A stretch of 64,000 nt of DNA from Agriotes lineatus (lineage: Eukaryota > Arthropoda > Insecta > Coleoptera > Elateridae): positions 81,829-145,828 of the forward strand of contig CALNHX010003601.1 in the NCBI GenBank assembly GCA_940337035.1, written 5' to 3'. The position numbers and the translations under genes are program-made. A model generated the notes under the pieces. The model ran no database searches. It was not told the origin of the DNA and saw only the letters and a program-made list of their open reading frames with translations. Below, piece by piece: positions 1 through 9,946 of this stretch. Positions within the stretch are counted from its first letter, which is position 1; every line of letters starts with the position of its first letter.

Positions 1-112
1 AGCAACGAGTCCAGTGGGTACATTTTTGTGGCCTAGGCCGGTAGCACCTAGCAACGCCTGTGATTTCTGTTAGGCGTTTGGCAACACTGAAGTATATTTT
101 TGCTGACACCGT

Positions 113-205
113 CAGTCGATGTCAAATTCGTGGTTAGCAGGCTAGGTTTTTCGATAGTCTGACACAAACTGGTGCAAAACCTGACCTCGAATTTGACATA
201 TACAG
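113..205. repeat. small imperfect palindromic repeat
   Basis: The two ends are inverted versions of each other: TGTCAAATTCG near 119 and CGAATTTGACA near 191-201, each next to a GGTTAG/CAGGTTTT-like block. A related half-copy lies inverted at about 34667-34730 beside a SINE head. This suggests a dispersed short inverted-repeat element. The superfamily cannot be told and no target duplication was recognised. Confidence 0.45.
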
Positions 206-1167
206 GACCCTCAACAATGCACTTCAGCACAAGAATCACAGCATTTTTAAAGCAAATAGTTCGGGATAATTCTTTAATAAAATCAAAATGGTTCTCGCCC
301 TTGCGGGTTCGATTGTACTAGCCATAAATGTCATTTTTCATTTTCATTCAACCATGTTCCATTTTTACGATAAGACTGGAAAATATAGGTTGACGAACAA
401 AACAAAACGGGCGAGCCGATCAAGTTGAAACTTATCACTCTGCTGAGTAGCTGAGTAGTGATTGGTGAATGTTTCTTGAGGGTCAAGTACGGAAACCCGA
501 ATTATTCATCTCTATTGTGATATTTCCAATTTTTAGATTGTGTGTTGTAAACAGTGGCACCCCACTATAAGAAGTCAAGAAACCATAGCTCTACCATAGA
601 TTTTTTTTATTTTGAAAGAAAAATGTAATTGTACGTTAGCGCTCGCTTGCTTTCGCGGATGCATTGGAGCCATATCGAAGTGGCTAAGCTTTCCAGCAGT
701 TTACAGATTGCAGCGGGGGTTAGGGGGGGGGGGGGCGAAGAAGATAGGACCAAAGATACTGCAATTTAATCTTGAATTTGAGCCACCTCAGCTTAGGCTC
801 GCTCGAACAGTCTGCCCCGCCGGCTGCGATAGCGCGCGTGTCGACTTTCTGATTACTGATGCCAACAACTTCTACATGCTTCTTTGTATCTCAAACAGTA
901 GAGATGAATTTTTGGCCTAATTATTCATTTAAACGAGAAAATTGAAGCGAGCGATTCGATTCAATTCAACACCTTTTATTAGCCTGTAAAATTTGGTAAT
1001 TTTTTTTACTGATGTTAACCTTTGCCAGTCCAAATCCGAAATATTTAAATCTGGATATGTTGGAATTTGTCTTTGTGAGGCGGTGGAAAATTCATTTTAC
1101 GTTAGATTGGCACGCACTAACATCAAAATTTACTGCGAGCCACCAGTGGTTGTAAACATCCTATGGT
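206..1167. other. no recognisable gene; contains a 13-G tract
   Basis: A 102-codon frame at 612-920 runs straight through an uninterrupted G tract at 723-735 and shows no family I know, so it is not called as a gene. The rest is AT-rich sequence without repeats that I could match elsewhere in the window. Confidence 0.5.
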
Positions 1168-1315
1168 ATGAAAAATAGTGATGGGCATAACCGGACAATT
1201 TTCATAACCGAATTATTTGCATTCGAATGATATTAATAATCGAATGATTATTTGAATAAATTTTGGCTCTCGATTGGTTTTGATTAAGTCAGCCGGTTTG
1301 CCGGTTGGTTGGCGG

Positions 1316-1367
1316 GTCACCGTCATCTGCATCGACATCGGTTCACCGTCATCTGCATCGACATCGT
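1316..1367 (+). repeat. 26-bp tandem duplication
   Basis: A unit containing CACCGTCATCTGCATCGAC is present twice back to back inside the hAT-type element. It may be a subterminal binding-site duplication or simple slippage; its function is unknown. Confidence 0.7.
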
Positions 1368-1400
1368 AACTTGCAGATAGCAGAGGAATCAAAACATAAT

Positions 1401-1642
1401 ATGTACGGTCGGCTCCTTAGAAATCGGGACACGTAATATGTTCTTCTAGTCTTTGGAGTATTCTTGCTCCGGTTACTTCATTAATGTGAGATGGTATTTC
1501 ATAATTGACAAACAATAAACAATATGACGTAACAATTAAAACCACAATAACTGTAAAAACCCAGTTTATACACTTAAAAAATACATGCAAAATATATCAT
1601 AATAGTGTGTAGTGCCCGATTTCTAAGGCGCCGACCGTACAT
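1401..1642. mobile_element. palindromic MITE nested in the hAT-type element
   Basis: The left end TGTACGGTCGGC, followed by CCTTAGAAATCGGG, is mirrored at the right end as CCCGATTTCTAAGG then GCCGACCGTACA. The inverted arms are about 32 bp with one or two mismatches. The interior is AT-rich and noncoding. The flanks (ACATAAT left, ATTATGT right) are also inverse, so the exact boundary and duplication are unclear. Its position makes it younger than the surrounding element. Confidence 0.65.
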
Positions 1643-2158
1643 TATGTGTTACGTATTGGAAATGAAGAGGTATTTATTAAGAAGTGTAGAAAGAAAGAAA
1701 TATGGGGGACTGCTTGCTAATCGTGGTAAAACGTTTATCTTTATCGATCGGGCGGGTTAAAGGCCCTTTGGAAATGTAAGCAAATAAAAAATTGTTTTAT
1801 ACCTTGATGCGTTTGCAGTTTTTAGGCGTTCAGGTTCAGGTCCCCAGAATTTGATGATTTGATATTTTTTATGATAGGAGGTAGTTACGCGATAACCAAA
1901 TGGTGTTTTCAATACAACCTGCTTTGTTTATGAGTTATGACGTATTTATATTTACAGAATTTTGAGCACTGCGTAGGTCGCTGAGATACGGCACGTAGTA
2001 CCTTTTGAATAGAGGTTTTACATTCAAAGCGTAGTACGTATCAGCATGAGGTTATTTTTTATTCAAATACTTGGAACGAAAACCGAGTTACATAGGTTAT
2101 TTCCATAACCGGATAACCGGTTATTTTTCATTCGAATAAGCCCATCACTAATGAAAAA

Positions 2159-2815
2159 GTATGTGGTGTAACTGTTTATGAATAAGGCGTTCTTGTTTAT
2201 TTAAGCCGCTCTCAATTTTGCAATTTTTTATTTATGAACCGTGAGCAATTTTTTTCACTACAACTTCTGCGGCTCTCAACTGTCTCTTCTTGAGGTATGG
2301 GGTTACTCGTTCTTTAATTTATTTAAATCTGACTTTTTATGCAGAATTTTACAATACAAATTTATTACTGTATATTTTTATGTATGTATTACATTACAGG
2401 TCGCAAAAAATATTCAAAAACATTATAAACATCAGTAATACCTATATTTTTTCCACGAGTGGGAGAGTAGAAATCAGTTTCTAGGTTATTTACTAGGATT
2501 TTATTTCACTAGGAAGAACATTAATAATATAAAACACTATAAATAGTATATGTTGCTATGGTATTCGTAGCATAAAAACAATTCAAATGTTGCTAAATAT
2601 TGCAGTATAATTCCGATTTACTGTAATGCTTGATTTATGAAAATACTTATTTTTGAATGACCTACTTTCGTAGTCATTTTGAGGGACTAAAGTTCCACTT
2701 TCAATTCTTGAGTAATTGAATATTTGCAGAATTCTCAAGGAATTAAATGAAAAACAAAAAACGTTCACCGTAGTAACTAATTTAATTGCTAAGTTTGTTA
2801 CGTTTAATAGATATT
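2159..2815. other. AT-rich stretch without recognised features
   Basis: Only short overlapping frames of 61-65 codons on both strands, none with a recognisable motif. No inverted or direct repeat was seen that matches other parts of the window. Confidence 0.5.
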
Positions 2816-3090
2816 AACGGTACAAGTTTGATTATGAGAATCTTAACGAATTGAGTTTGATTACCAGAACGAGACGGTGAGCCGAGTTATGCGGCAATCA
2901 AACGAGTCTCGTGAAGTGCCATAAGCAAACGTGTTTTGTTCAATATTTTATCTTCATCAATAAATTCTGGTTCAATGTATTTTTTTATATAAAAAATGTA
3001 AAAGTGCGGTAATGAAGCTTTTAACGATACTAAAATTAATTTGGTTAATAGTCTATAACAACATCGATGAACATAAAATTACTAACAAAA
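2816..3090. repeat. dispersed repeat, copy 1 of 2
   Basis: This stretch is similar along about 250 bp to 44196-44440 in the same orientation. Shared landmarks in order are a TTTGATTATGAG block, a GAACGAG-CGGTGAG block, ATAAGCAAACGTG, TGTTCAATATTTTAT, TTCATCAATAAATT and TCTATAACAACA. There is no long frame and no evident terminal structure. It is an unclassified repeat family. Confidence 0.7.
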
Positions 3091-3929
3091 CTAATTGTAC
3101 TTAAATAATTAGGTTAATTATAAAATACTTAAAAATAAATAAACTAGTTGTTAGTAAAAATAATAAAAAGTAACTGAATAAATATTCTACGTTAAATTAA
3201 CCTTAATAACACCATTTACAAACATTTAAAACTACTATAGATATAAAAAATAACTTGCATGTATTATGTGCTGGATGTAATGCATTATTTGAATTTTGAA
3301 CATTTTTGATTTAGTAGTATGAAATTTGCCAACATTTTGTTACGGTCTAAAACGACATCTATGACACCACGCCAGCTCAATACAAAAAGTCACGAAAAAG
3401 CTAGATGGCCAGCGCGGACGATATTACTCAAAATCGCGACAAAAACTTACATAGGACCGCTGCCCTGCCCGTAACAAGAAGTACAGACTAGACTCAGTGA
3501 AGCAAAGGGTGGTTCAACACGAGATAACCTACGGGTAACGGCCTAATGAACGGTAAACCGGTCTAAAAATAGATTAAGTGCCACCCAGTTCCATCAATAT
3601 GAACGAAAATACAAAGGTAAGCCCAACGAGAAACCGGGAAGCAAATGAGCCTACCTTTCAACTTTTCACCTTGACAAAACCCAAAAGTTAAACGAGACAT
3701 AGTAGAATCGGTGTGCAGCCTGCGACTCCCAGCACTGCGACGACGGAGCACCCTAACCTACCTTTGACGCTTACAACTTCTTCCAGGCTCCACCTCACAT
3801 CGATTTTACACTGCGGACAACTCAGCCTTAAAATAAGCATGCAACAGGCGCAGGGAAAACACAAGACAACATATAACAAACCGATCTATTGGTCTAACGT
3901 ACATGGTCCAAGAGTACACCAACACATAT
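3091..3929. other. no recognised gene
   Basis: AT-rich to 3300, then mixed composition. Overlapping frames at 3563-3931 on both strands have no recognisable motif and are not called. Confidence 0.45.
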
Positions 3930-4100
3930 AGTTATTGACGTTCGTTCGCGTACAAAATGAAAAGCGCGGATATTACTATTAAATCGGGCCCAAAATGGGG
4001 TCACTAGCATTAATTTAGTGCGTGAAACATGATAGCAGAACACAGACTACAGTTATTAACGTTAGTTAGCGTGCAAAATGAAAAGAGCAAATGTTACTTG
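3930..4100 (+). repeat. imperfect direct repeats of about 50 bp, 121 bp apart
   Basis: AGTTATTGACGTTCGTT at 3930 and AGTTATTAACGTTAGTT at 4051 begin two similar blocks that continue through ACAAAATGAAAAG-like sequence. This looks like one and a half units of a 121-bp tandem repeat. No further units were found. Confidence 0.6.
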
Positions 4101-4157
4101 CACGTGGAAACTATATAACGGCTACAATACACGCTACCTTGATTATTGCAGTATTAC

Positions 4158-4345
4158 CTGGCTCTTAGTTCAGTGGTAGGACTTCGCCTTAGAGCATCGG
4201 AATGTCGCAAGGCCGCAGCTGCACTCGTTGATGGCGCATACACCGGGATACCTTTCACATGGCACGATGCGACGGAATTCGAATGGGAAAGAAACAGGGA
4301 GACCTTTTTGCACGCCCTCGTTGGGTATGAACCCACCTAGGAACT
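4158..4345. other. degenerate tRNA-like sequence, possible SINE remnant
   Basis: On the plus strand CTTAGTTCAGTGGTAGGACTT (about 4162) resembles the D-arm/A-box region of a tRNA. On the minus strand GGGTTCATACCC (near 4325-4337) resembles a B box. They point in opposite directions, so they do not make one promoter. Frames on both strands here have no family motif. It may be two overlapping decayed SINE heads; confidence is low. Confidence 0.25.
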
Positions 4346-4578
4346 AGTGGTAACTTGCCTACATGGCACTCGACACTACTGGGCGTTGATCACCAAAGCG
4401 GAGCAGCACCAAAAACCACACAACAGTTTTTTTTTAAATTAATTATTACCGGATCGGCTCTCAAGGGCGATACACAGTAATAGTAAATAAATTTTACGTT
4501 ACATATAAAATATAAACATAAAACACAATTATATTAAAGGGCTAGTTTATTGTGCACTAGGCACGTGTGTGAGCATCT

Positions 4579-7500
4579 TTAGTCACTGTCACTTTGCAAC
4601 ACATCCTGTGAGATGTGGTTCAATCGAAGGTTTATAGATCGTTGTCCTAGTCCTAGTGTGTAGTGGTCGGTAGCTAGGCAGGTTCTTAGGTTTGCCATGA
4701 ATTTTTTGGTGGTGCTTTTGATAAAGTTTTGGACGTGGGCAATATTCAGTTCGCGGTGTAGTTGATCGTTACGGATGAACCAAGGTGCGTTGGTTGCCGT
4801 TCTGATGACCTTGTTCTGGAATACCTGCAGTTTGTTAATATGTGTTTTGGACGCAGTTCCCCACACTGCGCAGGCATACATAAGCACCGATCGCAGGATG
4901 GTTTTATATATTAACAGGGCGCACTCAATTTTCAGCGGAGAGTTTCTATTTAGGCTTGGATATAACAATCTCATCTAGTGATGGCAGTCGTTTACTTTGG
5001 AGTGTATTCCCCAGGTTAATTTTTGGTCCAAGTGGACTCCTAGATATTTCGCAGCCTCGTCTTTTGGGTTCCATGAGATGATATTTCCATTGATAACAAT
5101 GGGGATTGGGTTTTGGAATCGACGGAGAGTGAATATTTTCGCGATAATTTTTGTGGGGTTTAATGTAATGTTCCAGCGGTTGAACCAATGTTGCAGTTGA
5201 TCTGATGCACTTTGGAGAGCTTGGATTGCGTCGTTTAGGTTACTACTTTGCGTTATTATCGCCGTGTCATCCGCAAACATCGCTAGGGAGCAGTTATCAG
5301 GCACCGGAATGTCGTACATAAATATGTTAAACAGTATGGGTCCAAGGATAGAGCCCTGGGGTACTCCGGTTTGGATGTTCTTAGTTCCCGATATGGAAGT
5401 ATTGGCGATGCTGGCAAAGGTACGTTCGCTGAGATAGGTTGAAATTATGTTAGTGATATAATCCGGGATTTGCAGTTGGATCATTTTATATAGTAGGCCA
5501 TTGTGCCAGACACGGTCAAAAGCTTGAGCGATTTCAAGAAATAAGATGGTGGTGTATTGTTTGTTTTCGAAACCTTAAGTTTTTATTTCGTGGATTCTAA
5601 CAAGCTGGTGTGTTGTCGAATATTTGGGTCTAAAGCCGAACTGAAAGGGTGGTAGTATCGACTGCTGGGATATATAGGTAGAGAGTCGGATGTAGATGAT
5701 TTTTTCGAATAGCTTTGATAAAGTGCAGAGAAGACTTATTGGGCGATAAGATGTGGGATTGGTTTTACATTTCCCAGATTTAAGAAAGTGCATTACATAA
5801 GCGTGTTTCCAGTTTTTAGGAAAGTAACCGGTGAATAAGCAGGCATTAGAAAGAGAGATGAGATATGGTAGGCATTTTGGGGTGATATTTTTAAGAAGCA
5901 TGTTTGGTATCAAATCGGGACCAGGAGCTTTTTTATTTGGTAATTGCTGGATAAGCGAGGCAATTTCGTCTGGAGTTGTTGTTTGGATATTGACTGCTTT
6001 TAATGGGAGGTATTGGGACACTGTTTCATCTATATCTATATGGTTGTTGAACTCGATGTTATCATTACGAGTTTTGATTGTTAACGCTAGTTCAAGGTAT
6101 GTACTTAGGATCTCACATTTATCTTGGTCGCTGGAATATGTAGCGTCATCGATTCGTAGGGTAGGTGTTATAGGCTTCTGATTGGTGATGCGTTTAACCG
6201 CCCGCCACATTGTCGGGTCAGCCGTTTCGAGGTCGCTCATATATCGTTGGTATGATGAGATGCGGTGGTTTTCGAGTTCCCATTTAACTTGCCGCGTTAA
6301 CTAGTTGAAGGCTAATTTATGGTGATGTTCCCTGGTTCGTTGCCACAATCGTCTGGCCTGATGTTTCTGGCGTATTAAGGTTTGTATCCTTATTGGCAGT
6401 ACGTGATGTGCTGGTTTGCGATAGGTTTGGGTGGAGGCTGTTCGGGCTGCTTGTTGGAGCGCTGTTGTAAGGTGATTTGTTGCCTAATCAATACCATCGG
6501 CGCTATAGAGATTTTGGAAACGCACTAGGTTGGTGTCGACGTGAATTTTGAACATATTCCAGTCAACGGATCCACTAATTAGTCGGGGTATATTTTGTAC
6601 TAGGGACGGTTGCTTGTTAAATGTAAGTATGATCGAAATGTGGTCAGAATCCAATTCTGCCAGTACTTGTTGGTAAATGGGATATGATGTTCTATGTTGT
6701 AGGCAAATATCAAGAATATCGGGCTGATGGTCAGTCCTGTAAGGGTAGTACGTGGGTTTGTCAAGAGCTATTACCTGTATGGGAAGATCTGCCGTCATTG
6801 AGTATAGGCTATTGCCGTTTGGGTTGTTTGTTCTGCAACCCCATGCTACATGTTTGCTGTTTAAATCACCTACTAGTAAGGTTGGTGAACCGCTTTCTAA
6901 TAATCTGCATATCATCAGGCGCTTATTAGGTGGTTGGTAAGCAGCAATTACTATGAGCTCACTGTTGTCAGTTTGTATAATTTTGATTGCAGAAGCCTCG
7001 AAATGGTGAAGGTTCGGGAGAATATATTTTTCATGTTTAATTTTCCCTTTTATGGGTACTGCGGTTCCGCCCGAGGCAATTTGCGCTCGTGTACGATCAT
7101 GACGGTAAATGAGATATCCTGGGGGTGTAAATGTGATTTCCACATTATTTTTATTTTATTTATTTTGTTTTAGCGGGTTTATACTGCGGCCAACAGTACA
7201 AAACTAAAAATGGGCCACAGTTAAACAAACATAAACTGGCATACTAAATTAATTAACATCACACACTTTAAATATAATAATAATTGAAGTGCAACTAACG
7301 TGTTGCAGTGGTACATACCTAAATATATACATGTACACCAATAAATATATAATTACATATTTCGATAAAACACCAAATAAGAAAAAAAATGTATGTTTAG
7401 CACAAGTATTATAAATAAAACAGAAAAATTGAAAAAGAAATAATAAATAAATGTTATATAATAATTTAAAAACAATAGTAATATCTAATCAGTAAACAGG

Positions 7501-7740
7501 GAATAACAAATTCTCCTGCACTTTATCGCAGATGGCATGTAAATATCCAGTTCTCTGGCGAATGTCAATATTGTGTCGTAAGAATTCGGTGAGTATTCCT
7601 TTTTGATTTACGGCATTCCAATTGGCCAAATGGAGGTGGTTTATGCTTCTAGAGTTGCTATGGTCCATTGAAAAGGATTGAGGATATGAACTGTGAGAAG
7701 AAGGATTTAATTTGTTCCGTATATGGAGTGATAAGGTCAA
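4579..7740 (-). pseudogene. LINE ORF2: endonuclease and reverse transcriptase, broken
   Basis: In an active element this protein nicks target DNA and copies the element RNA into it. The endonuclease opening (ANWNAVNQKGILTEF, about 7630) and later blocks (GGTAVP, VGDLNSKH near 6850, LDSDHISI near 6645) are visible. RT blocks follow: YRPISLL about 5745, FGFRPKYSTTHQL about 5630, AFDRVWHNG about 5520, GVPQGSILGP about 5360, and the catalytic FADD about 5275. From 7143 down to 4579 everything lies in one frame, interrupted only by in-frame stops at about 6484, 6303, 5575 and 4975, with no frameshift. About 15 codons of endonuclease are missing where the LINE tail inserted. The upstream piece at 7740 is in the same frame. 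Confidence 0.88.
7145..7555 (-). mobile_element. 5'-truncated LINE tail inserted into the Jockey-type ORF2
   Basis: At about 7555 the endonuclease frame departs from the family pattern and runs into about 22 codons (RTGYLHAICDKVQENLLFPVY, then stop at 7489). An AT-rich stretch of about 340 bp follows, ending in an A-rich tail (AAAACAAAATAAATAAAAT-like on the minus strand) at 7145, after which the host endonuclease resumes at 7143. This is what a short 5'-truncated LINE copy with its C-terminal codons, 3' UTR and A-rich tail would look like. No target duplication was found and some host codons are lost, so a deletion probably accompanied the insertion. Confidence 0.5.
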
Positions 7741-7811
7741 TAATTAGTTGTATTACGGGAGTGGGCTGGGAGTTTGGATTGTGTATTTTGCGACTGGGAG
7801 TTTGGGAAGGG

Positions 7812-8835
7812 TTATCGTTTGATACCAGCGCTCGTTCGAGGGAGATTTGGGAAACTTTGAGGCGCGTAGTGAAATTCCGGTTGGTTTTTTGGGCCTATCC
7901 TGGAAGGATGTGTCCGAGTTCTCTTTTCTTTAATTTCGAGATAGTATTGGCACCCTTTGAAATTGGCCGGGTGCATTTGACCGAAGTTAACGCATTGAGG
8001 TTTGGCTGCGGGAAGTGTGGAACACTTAGTATACAAATGGTCCCCAGATCATTTGACGCAGCGAGGTGGAAGCTGCAATAATTGCGTGTATGGCCGTATC
8101 GCTGGCAGCGGAGGCATTGAGGGATGTCTGTTGTCTTCCTGCATTGTTCAACTGCCACTACAAAGTGAAATAATCACGTTACTTTGAAAATTTCCTTTGA
8201 TTTGTTATCCGGTTCAAGTAACACCGCACATATAGGGATAGGTACTTTATCTTTGTTATGAAATCGTGTTACACTTATTATGTGAAACGACTGGGAGAGC
8301 TCGTTTTTTATTTCTTCTTCGTTTATTGATATAGGTAAATTTCTTATGATGACTGATAACTTTGATGCATCTGGATTTCGATACGTGTGGTATTTAACTT
8401 TGTGTTGATCGTAGTATAACGTTAGTTCTCTGTAATCATCTGGATTGGTGAGATTTATTTTAAGCATTTTACCTGTACATGCAGTTGTAAATGTGTGTTT
8501 TGATAAATTTGTGATATCTTTTATAACCTCTTGATAGTTAGTGGCTTCATGAAGGAAGATAGGAGGTATTTTAACTTGTTTTGTTTCTGCAGTGCTTGCG
8601 GGCTATCTTTCGAAATGACTTCTACACTCAGCGCATGGAATTTATTTTTGGCGATAAGATTAGTAGGTTCAAATAAGTACCGCTTGTTAGGTTCATCAGC
8701 AGGTGGAGTAGATACTGCGGAAATGTCCCGCTTTGTACGTTGTACTTCTTGTTCCATTGGGGTAATGGCCTGGGATCTCTGATAAATTAATGTTGGAGGA
8801 TTTAATATTAAGTTACCATCTCCGGTGTTCGGCAT
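7812..8835 (-). pseudogene. LINE ORF1, gag-like nucleic-acid-binding protein, frameshifted
   Basis: ORF1 of Jockey-type LINEs packages the RNA. Pieces occur in three frames: 8835-8521 (N-terminal, polar), 8467-8174 (RNA-recognition-like stretch including SVIIRNLPISINEEEI), 8158-7895 with a CCHC knuckle CLRCQRYGHTRNYC, and 8036-7812, where a second knuckle, CVNFGQMHPANFKGC, has lost one cysteine to phenylalanine. The 8467 and 8158 pieces share a frame; the first and last are shifted. ORF2 starts about 70 bases downstream. At least two frameshifts and one stop make it non-functional. Confidence 0.75.
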
Positions 8836-8976
8836 GTGGCGGGTTTAAGAATGTATAAATACGTGCAGAAGGATTGCGCTCATGCAAGCCGGTCCGAGCG
8901 GCTGCCTTGCAGGTCTAACTTACGGTGAGATAAATTAAAGTATATTACCACTGACTTAAAGTGAAAGGATGGCACT

Positions 8977-9152
8977 TAACACGACTCGCTACACGGCTCG
9001 CCCTTGAGGGTGTGGCGATGGTTAAGCTATGGCGATTTGCCCCCACCTAGCTCAGCGGATTGGGCGTGGAGTCCAAAGAGACACAGAGCTGAGGAACCAA
9101 TGTTTGCAACCCGTGGGGTTTTAGCGTTTATTTTATTCTCCACCAGATAACA
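8977..9152 (-). repeat. LTR copy, downstream end
   Basis: This 176-bp copy matches 9706-9881 with only a few substitutions. It is flanked on both sides by GCACT (8972-8976 and 9153-9157), which is the size of a Ty3-type target duplication. Confidence 0.8.
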
Positions 9153-9641
9153 GCACTGGCTCTGCGTCCTGTATCTAGTGCAGTGGTCCAGGAACTCCTG
9201 GGGGTCGTCCAATTCTCCGCCTCTGAACGCGGGGATGGGGTCCACCTTCTTGGGTGCTGCCAGTGAAGCCATGATACTTCGAAATTGTTCGTTGGTTAGC
9301 GTCACCATACTGGTGGCGGCTGACGTTATTGTTTGTTCTGTTGGGCGCCACTGGGGATTTATATCCATTCCCAGAAATGGAGGTGTGGTTACTGCTCCCT
9401 CTAGGGGAACATTTGGGTTCGCACTGCGTTGTGCTAGTTGGTGTTCCTCCTGCTGTTCCCTCTGAGGCGTTGAGCTGCCATCTCCAGCCGGAGTCCTCTG
9501 TCCACACTGGAACAGGGAGGCGCTGTCTCCTATTATCTCCGAGCTGTGCAGACTTGCACTTGGGTGCGTCATTCTCTGCATTTCCTCGCTGGTTCGCTCT
9601 GGTGTGCTCTCTACGTTCTTCTTGCTCTTGGTCTTCACCAT
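9153..9641 (-). pseudogene. gag-like fragment of an LTR retrotransposon
   Basis: The first AUG on the minus strand is at 9641 (MVKTKSKKNVES); the open frame extends upstream to 9704 without one. After a polar, glutamine- and proline-rich region comes MVTLTNEQFRSIMASL and then PAFRGGELDDPQEFLDHC, a pattern typical of gag capsid domains (a P-x-F-x-G then DPxxFL motif). The frame then enters the LTR at 9152 and stops at 9027. Only the gag start is left; nucleocapsid knuckles, protease and RT are missing. Confidence 0.65.
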
Positions 9642-9685
9642 CTTTGGGGTGTGTGGCCTTGGCTTAGGTATCCACCTAAGATACG

Positions 9686-9703
9686 CCTCACGTTTGGGCG
9701 CCA
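9686..9703 (-). other. primer-binding site, tRNA-Lys-like
   Basis: Directly after the 5' LTR on the minus strand is TGGCGCCCAAACGTGAGG. TGGCGCCCAACGTG is the classic complement of a tRNA-Lys 3' end; this copy has one extra A. It fixes the orientation and the LTR boundary. Confidence 0.7.
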
Positions 9704-9705
9704 AT

Positions 9706-9881
9706 TAACACAATTCGCTACACGGCTCGCCCTTTAGGGTGTGGCGATGGTTAAGCTATGGCGATTTGCCCCCACCTAGCTCAGCGGATTGGGCGTGGAG
9801 ACCAAAAAGATACAGAGCTGAGGAACCAATTTTTGCAACCCGTGGGGTTTTAGCGTTTATTTTATTCTCCACCAGATAACA
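9706..9881 (-). repeat. LTR copy, upstream end
   Basis: This 176-bp copy precedes the primer-binding site and gag in the minus orientation. Differences from the other copy are scattered single bases, for example GACTCGC/AATTCGC near one end and GAGACACAG/AAGATACAG within. Confidence 0.8.
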
Positions 9882-9946
9882 AGAAACCATTAATATCTAT
9901 ACTAATCTAACATTTAATATCTACTATATATATACATGGTTCTAGC

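Larger units (their letters stand above)
1176..2150. mobile_element. non-autonomous hAT-type element, 975 bp
   Basis: The left end reads TAGTGATGGGC and the right end is its inverse, GCCCATCACTA. The 8 bases before the left end (1168-1175, ATGAAAAA) are repeated exactly after the right end (2151-2158). An 8-bp duplication with TAGTGATGGGC-like ends is the signature of the hAT superfamily. Subterminal blocks are also inverted (CATAACCGG near both ends and ATTCGAAT motifs). No transposase frame is present, so the copy depends on an enzyme made elsewhere. A smaller inverted-repeat element is nested at 1401-1642. The exact duplication suggests a fairly recent insertion. Confidence 0.85.
4427..8936 (-). 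mobile_element. Jockey-type non-LTR retrotransposon, near full length, inactive
   Basis: Read on the minus strand, the block has a GC-richer 5' region (about 8936-8840), a gag-like ORF1 with zinc knuckles (about 8835-7812), an ORF2 with AP-type endonuclease then reverse transcriptase (7740-4579), a short 3' UTR, and a terminal A-run (T tract at 4427-4435 on the plus strand). This order is that of the Jockey clade. A second LINE tail is inserted within the endonuclease region at about 7145-7555. Nonsense codons in ORF2 and frameshifts in ORF1 make it inactive. No target duplication was found, so the exact 5' end is uncertain; an LTR element begins at 8977. Confidence 0.85.
8977..9881 (-). mobile_element. 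short LTR retrotransposon: two LTRs around a truncated gag
   Basis: Two direct copies of a 176-bp sequence (8977-9152 and 9706-9881) flank about 550 bp. On the minus strand each begins TGTTATCTGG and ends GTGTTA, and the higher-coordinate copy is followed directly by a primer-binding-like sequence and a gag-like frame. The gag frame runs straight into the other LTR, so pol is absent. It is either an internally deleted Ty3-like element or a solo LTR inserted into a gag remnant. The outer flanks (GGCACT left, AGAAAC right) do not make a target duplication. Confidence 0.78.

Noticed and set aside
612..920. 102-codon plus-strand frame
   Set aside because: It crosses a 13-G tract, has no recognisable domain, and its composition changes with the underlying bases rather than as a protein would.
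9767..9800. tRNA-like words (CCTAGCTCAGCGGATTGGGCG) in the 176-bp LTR
   Set aside because: They are part of both LTR copies, lack a B box at tRNA spacing and cannot fold as a tRNA.
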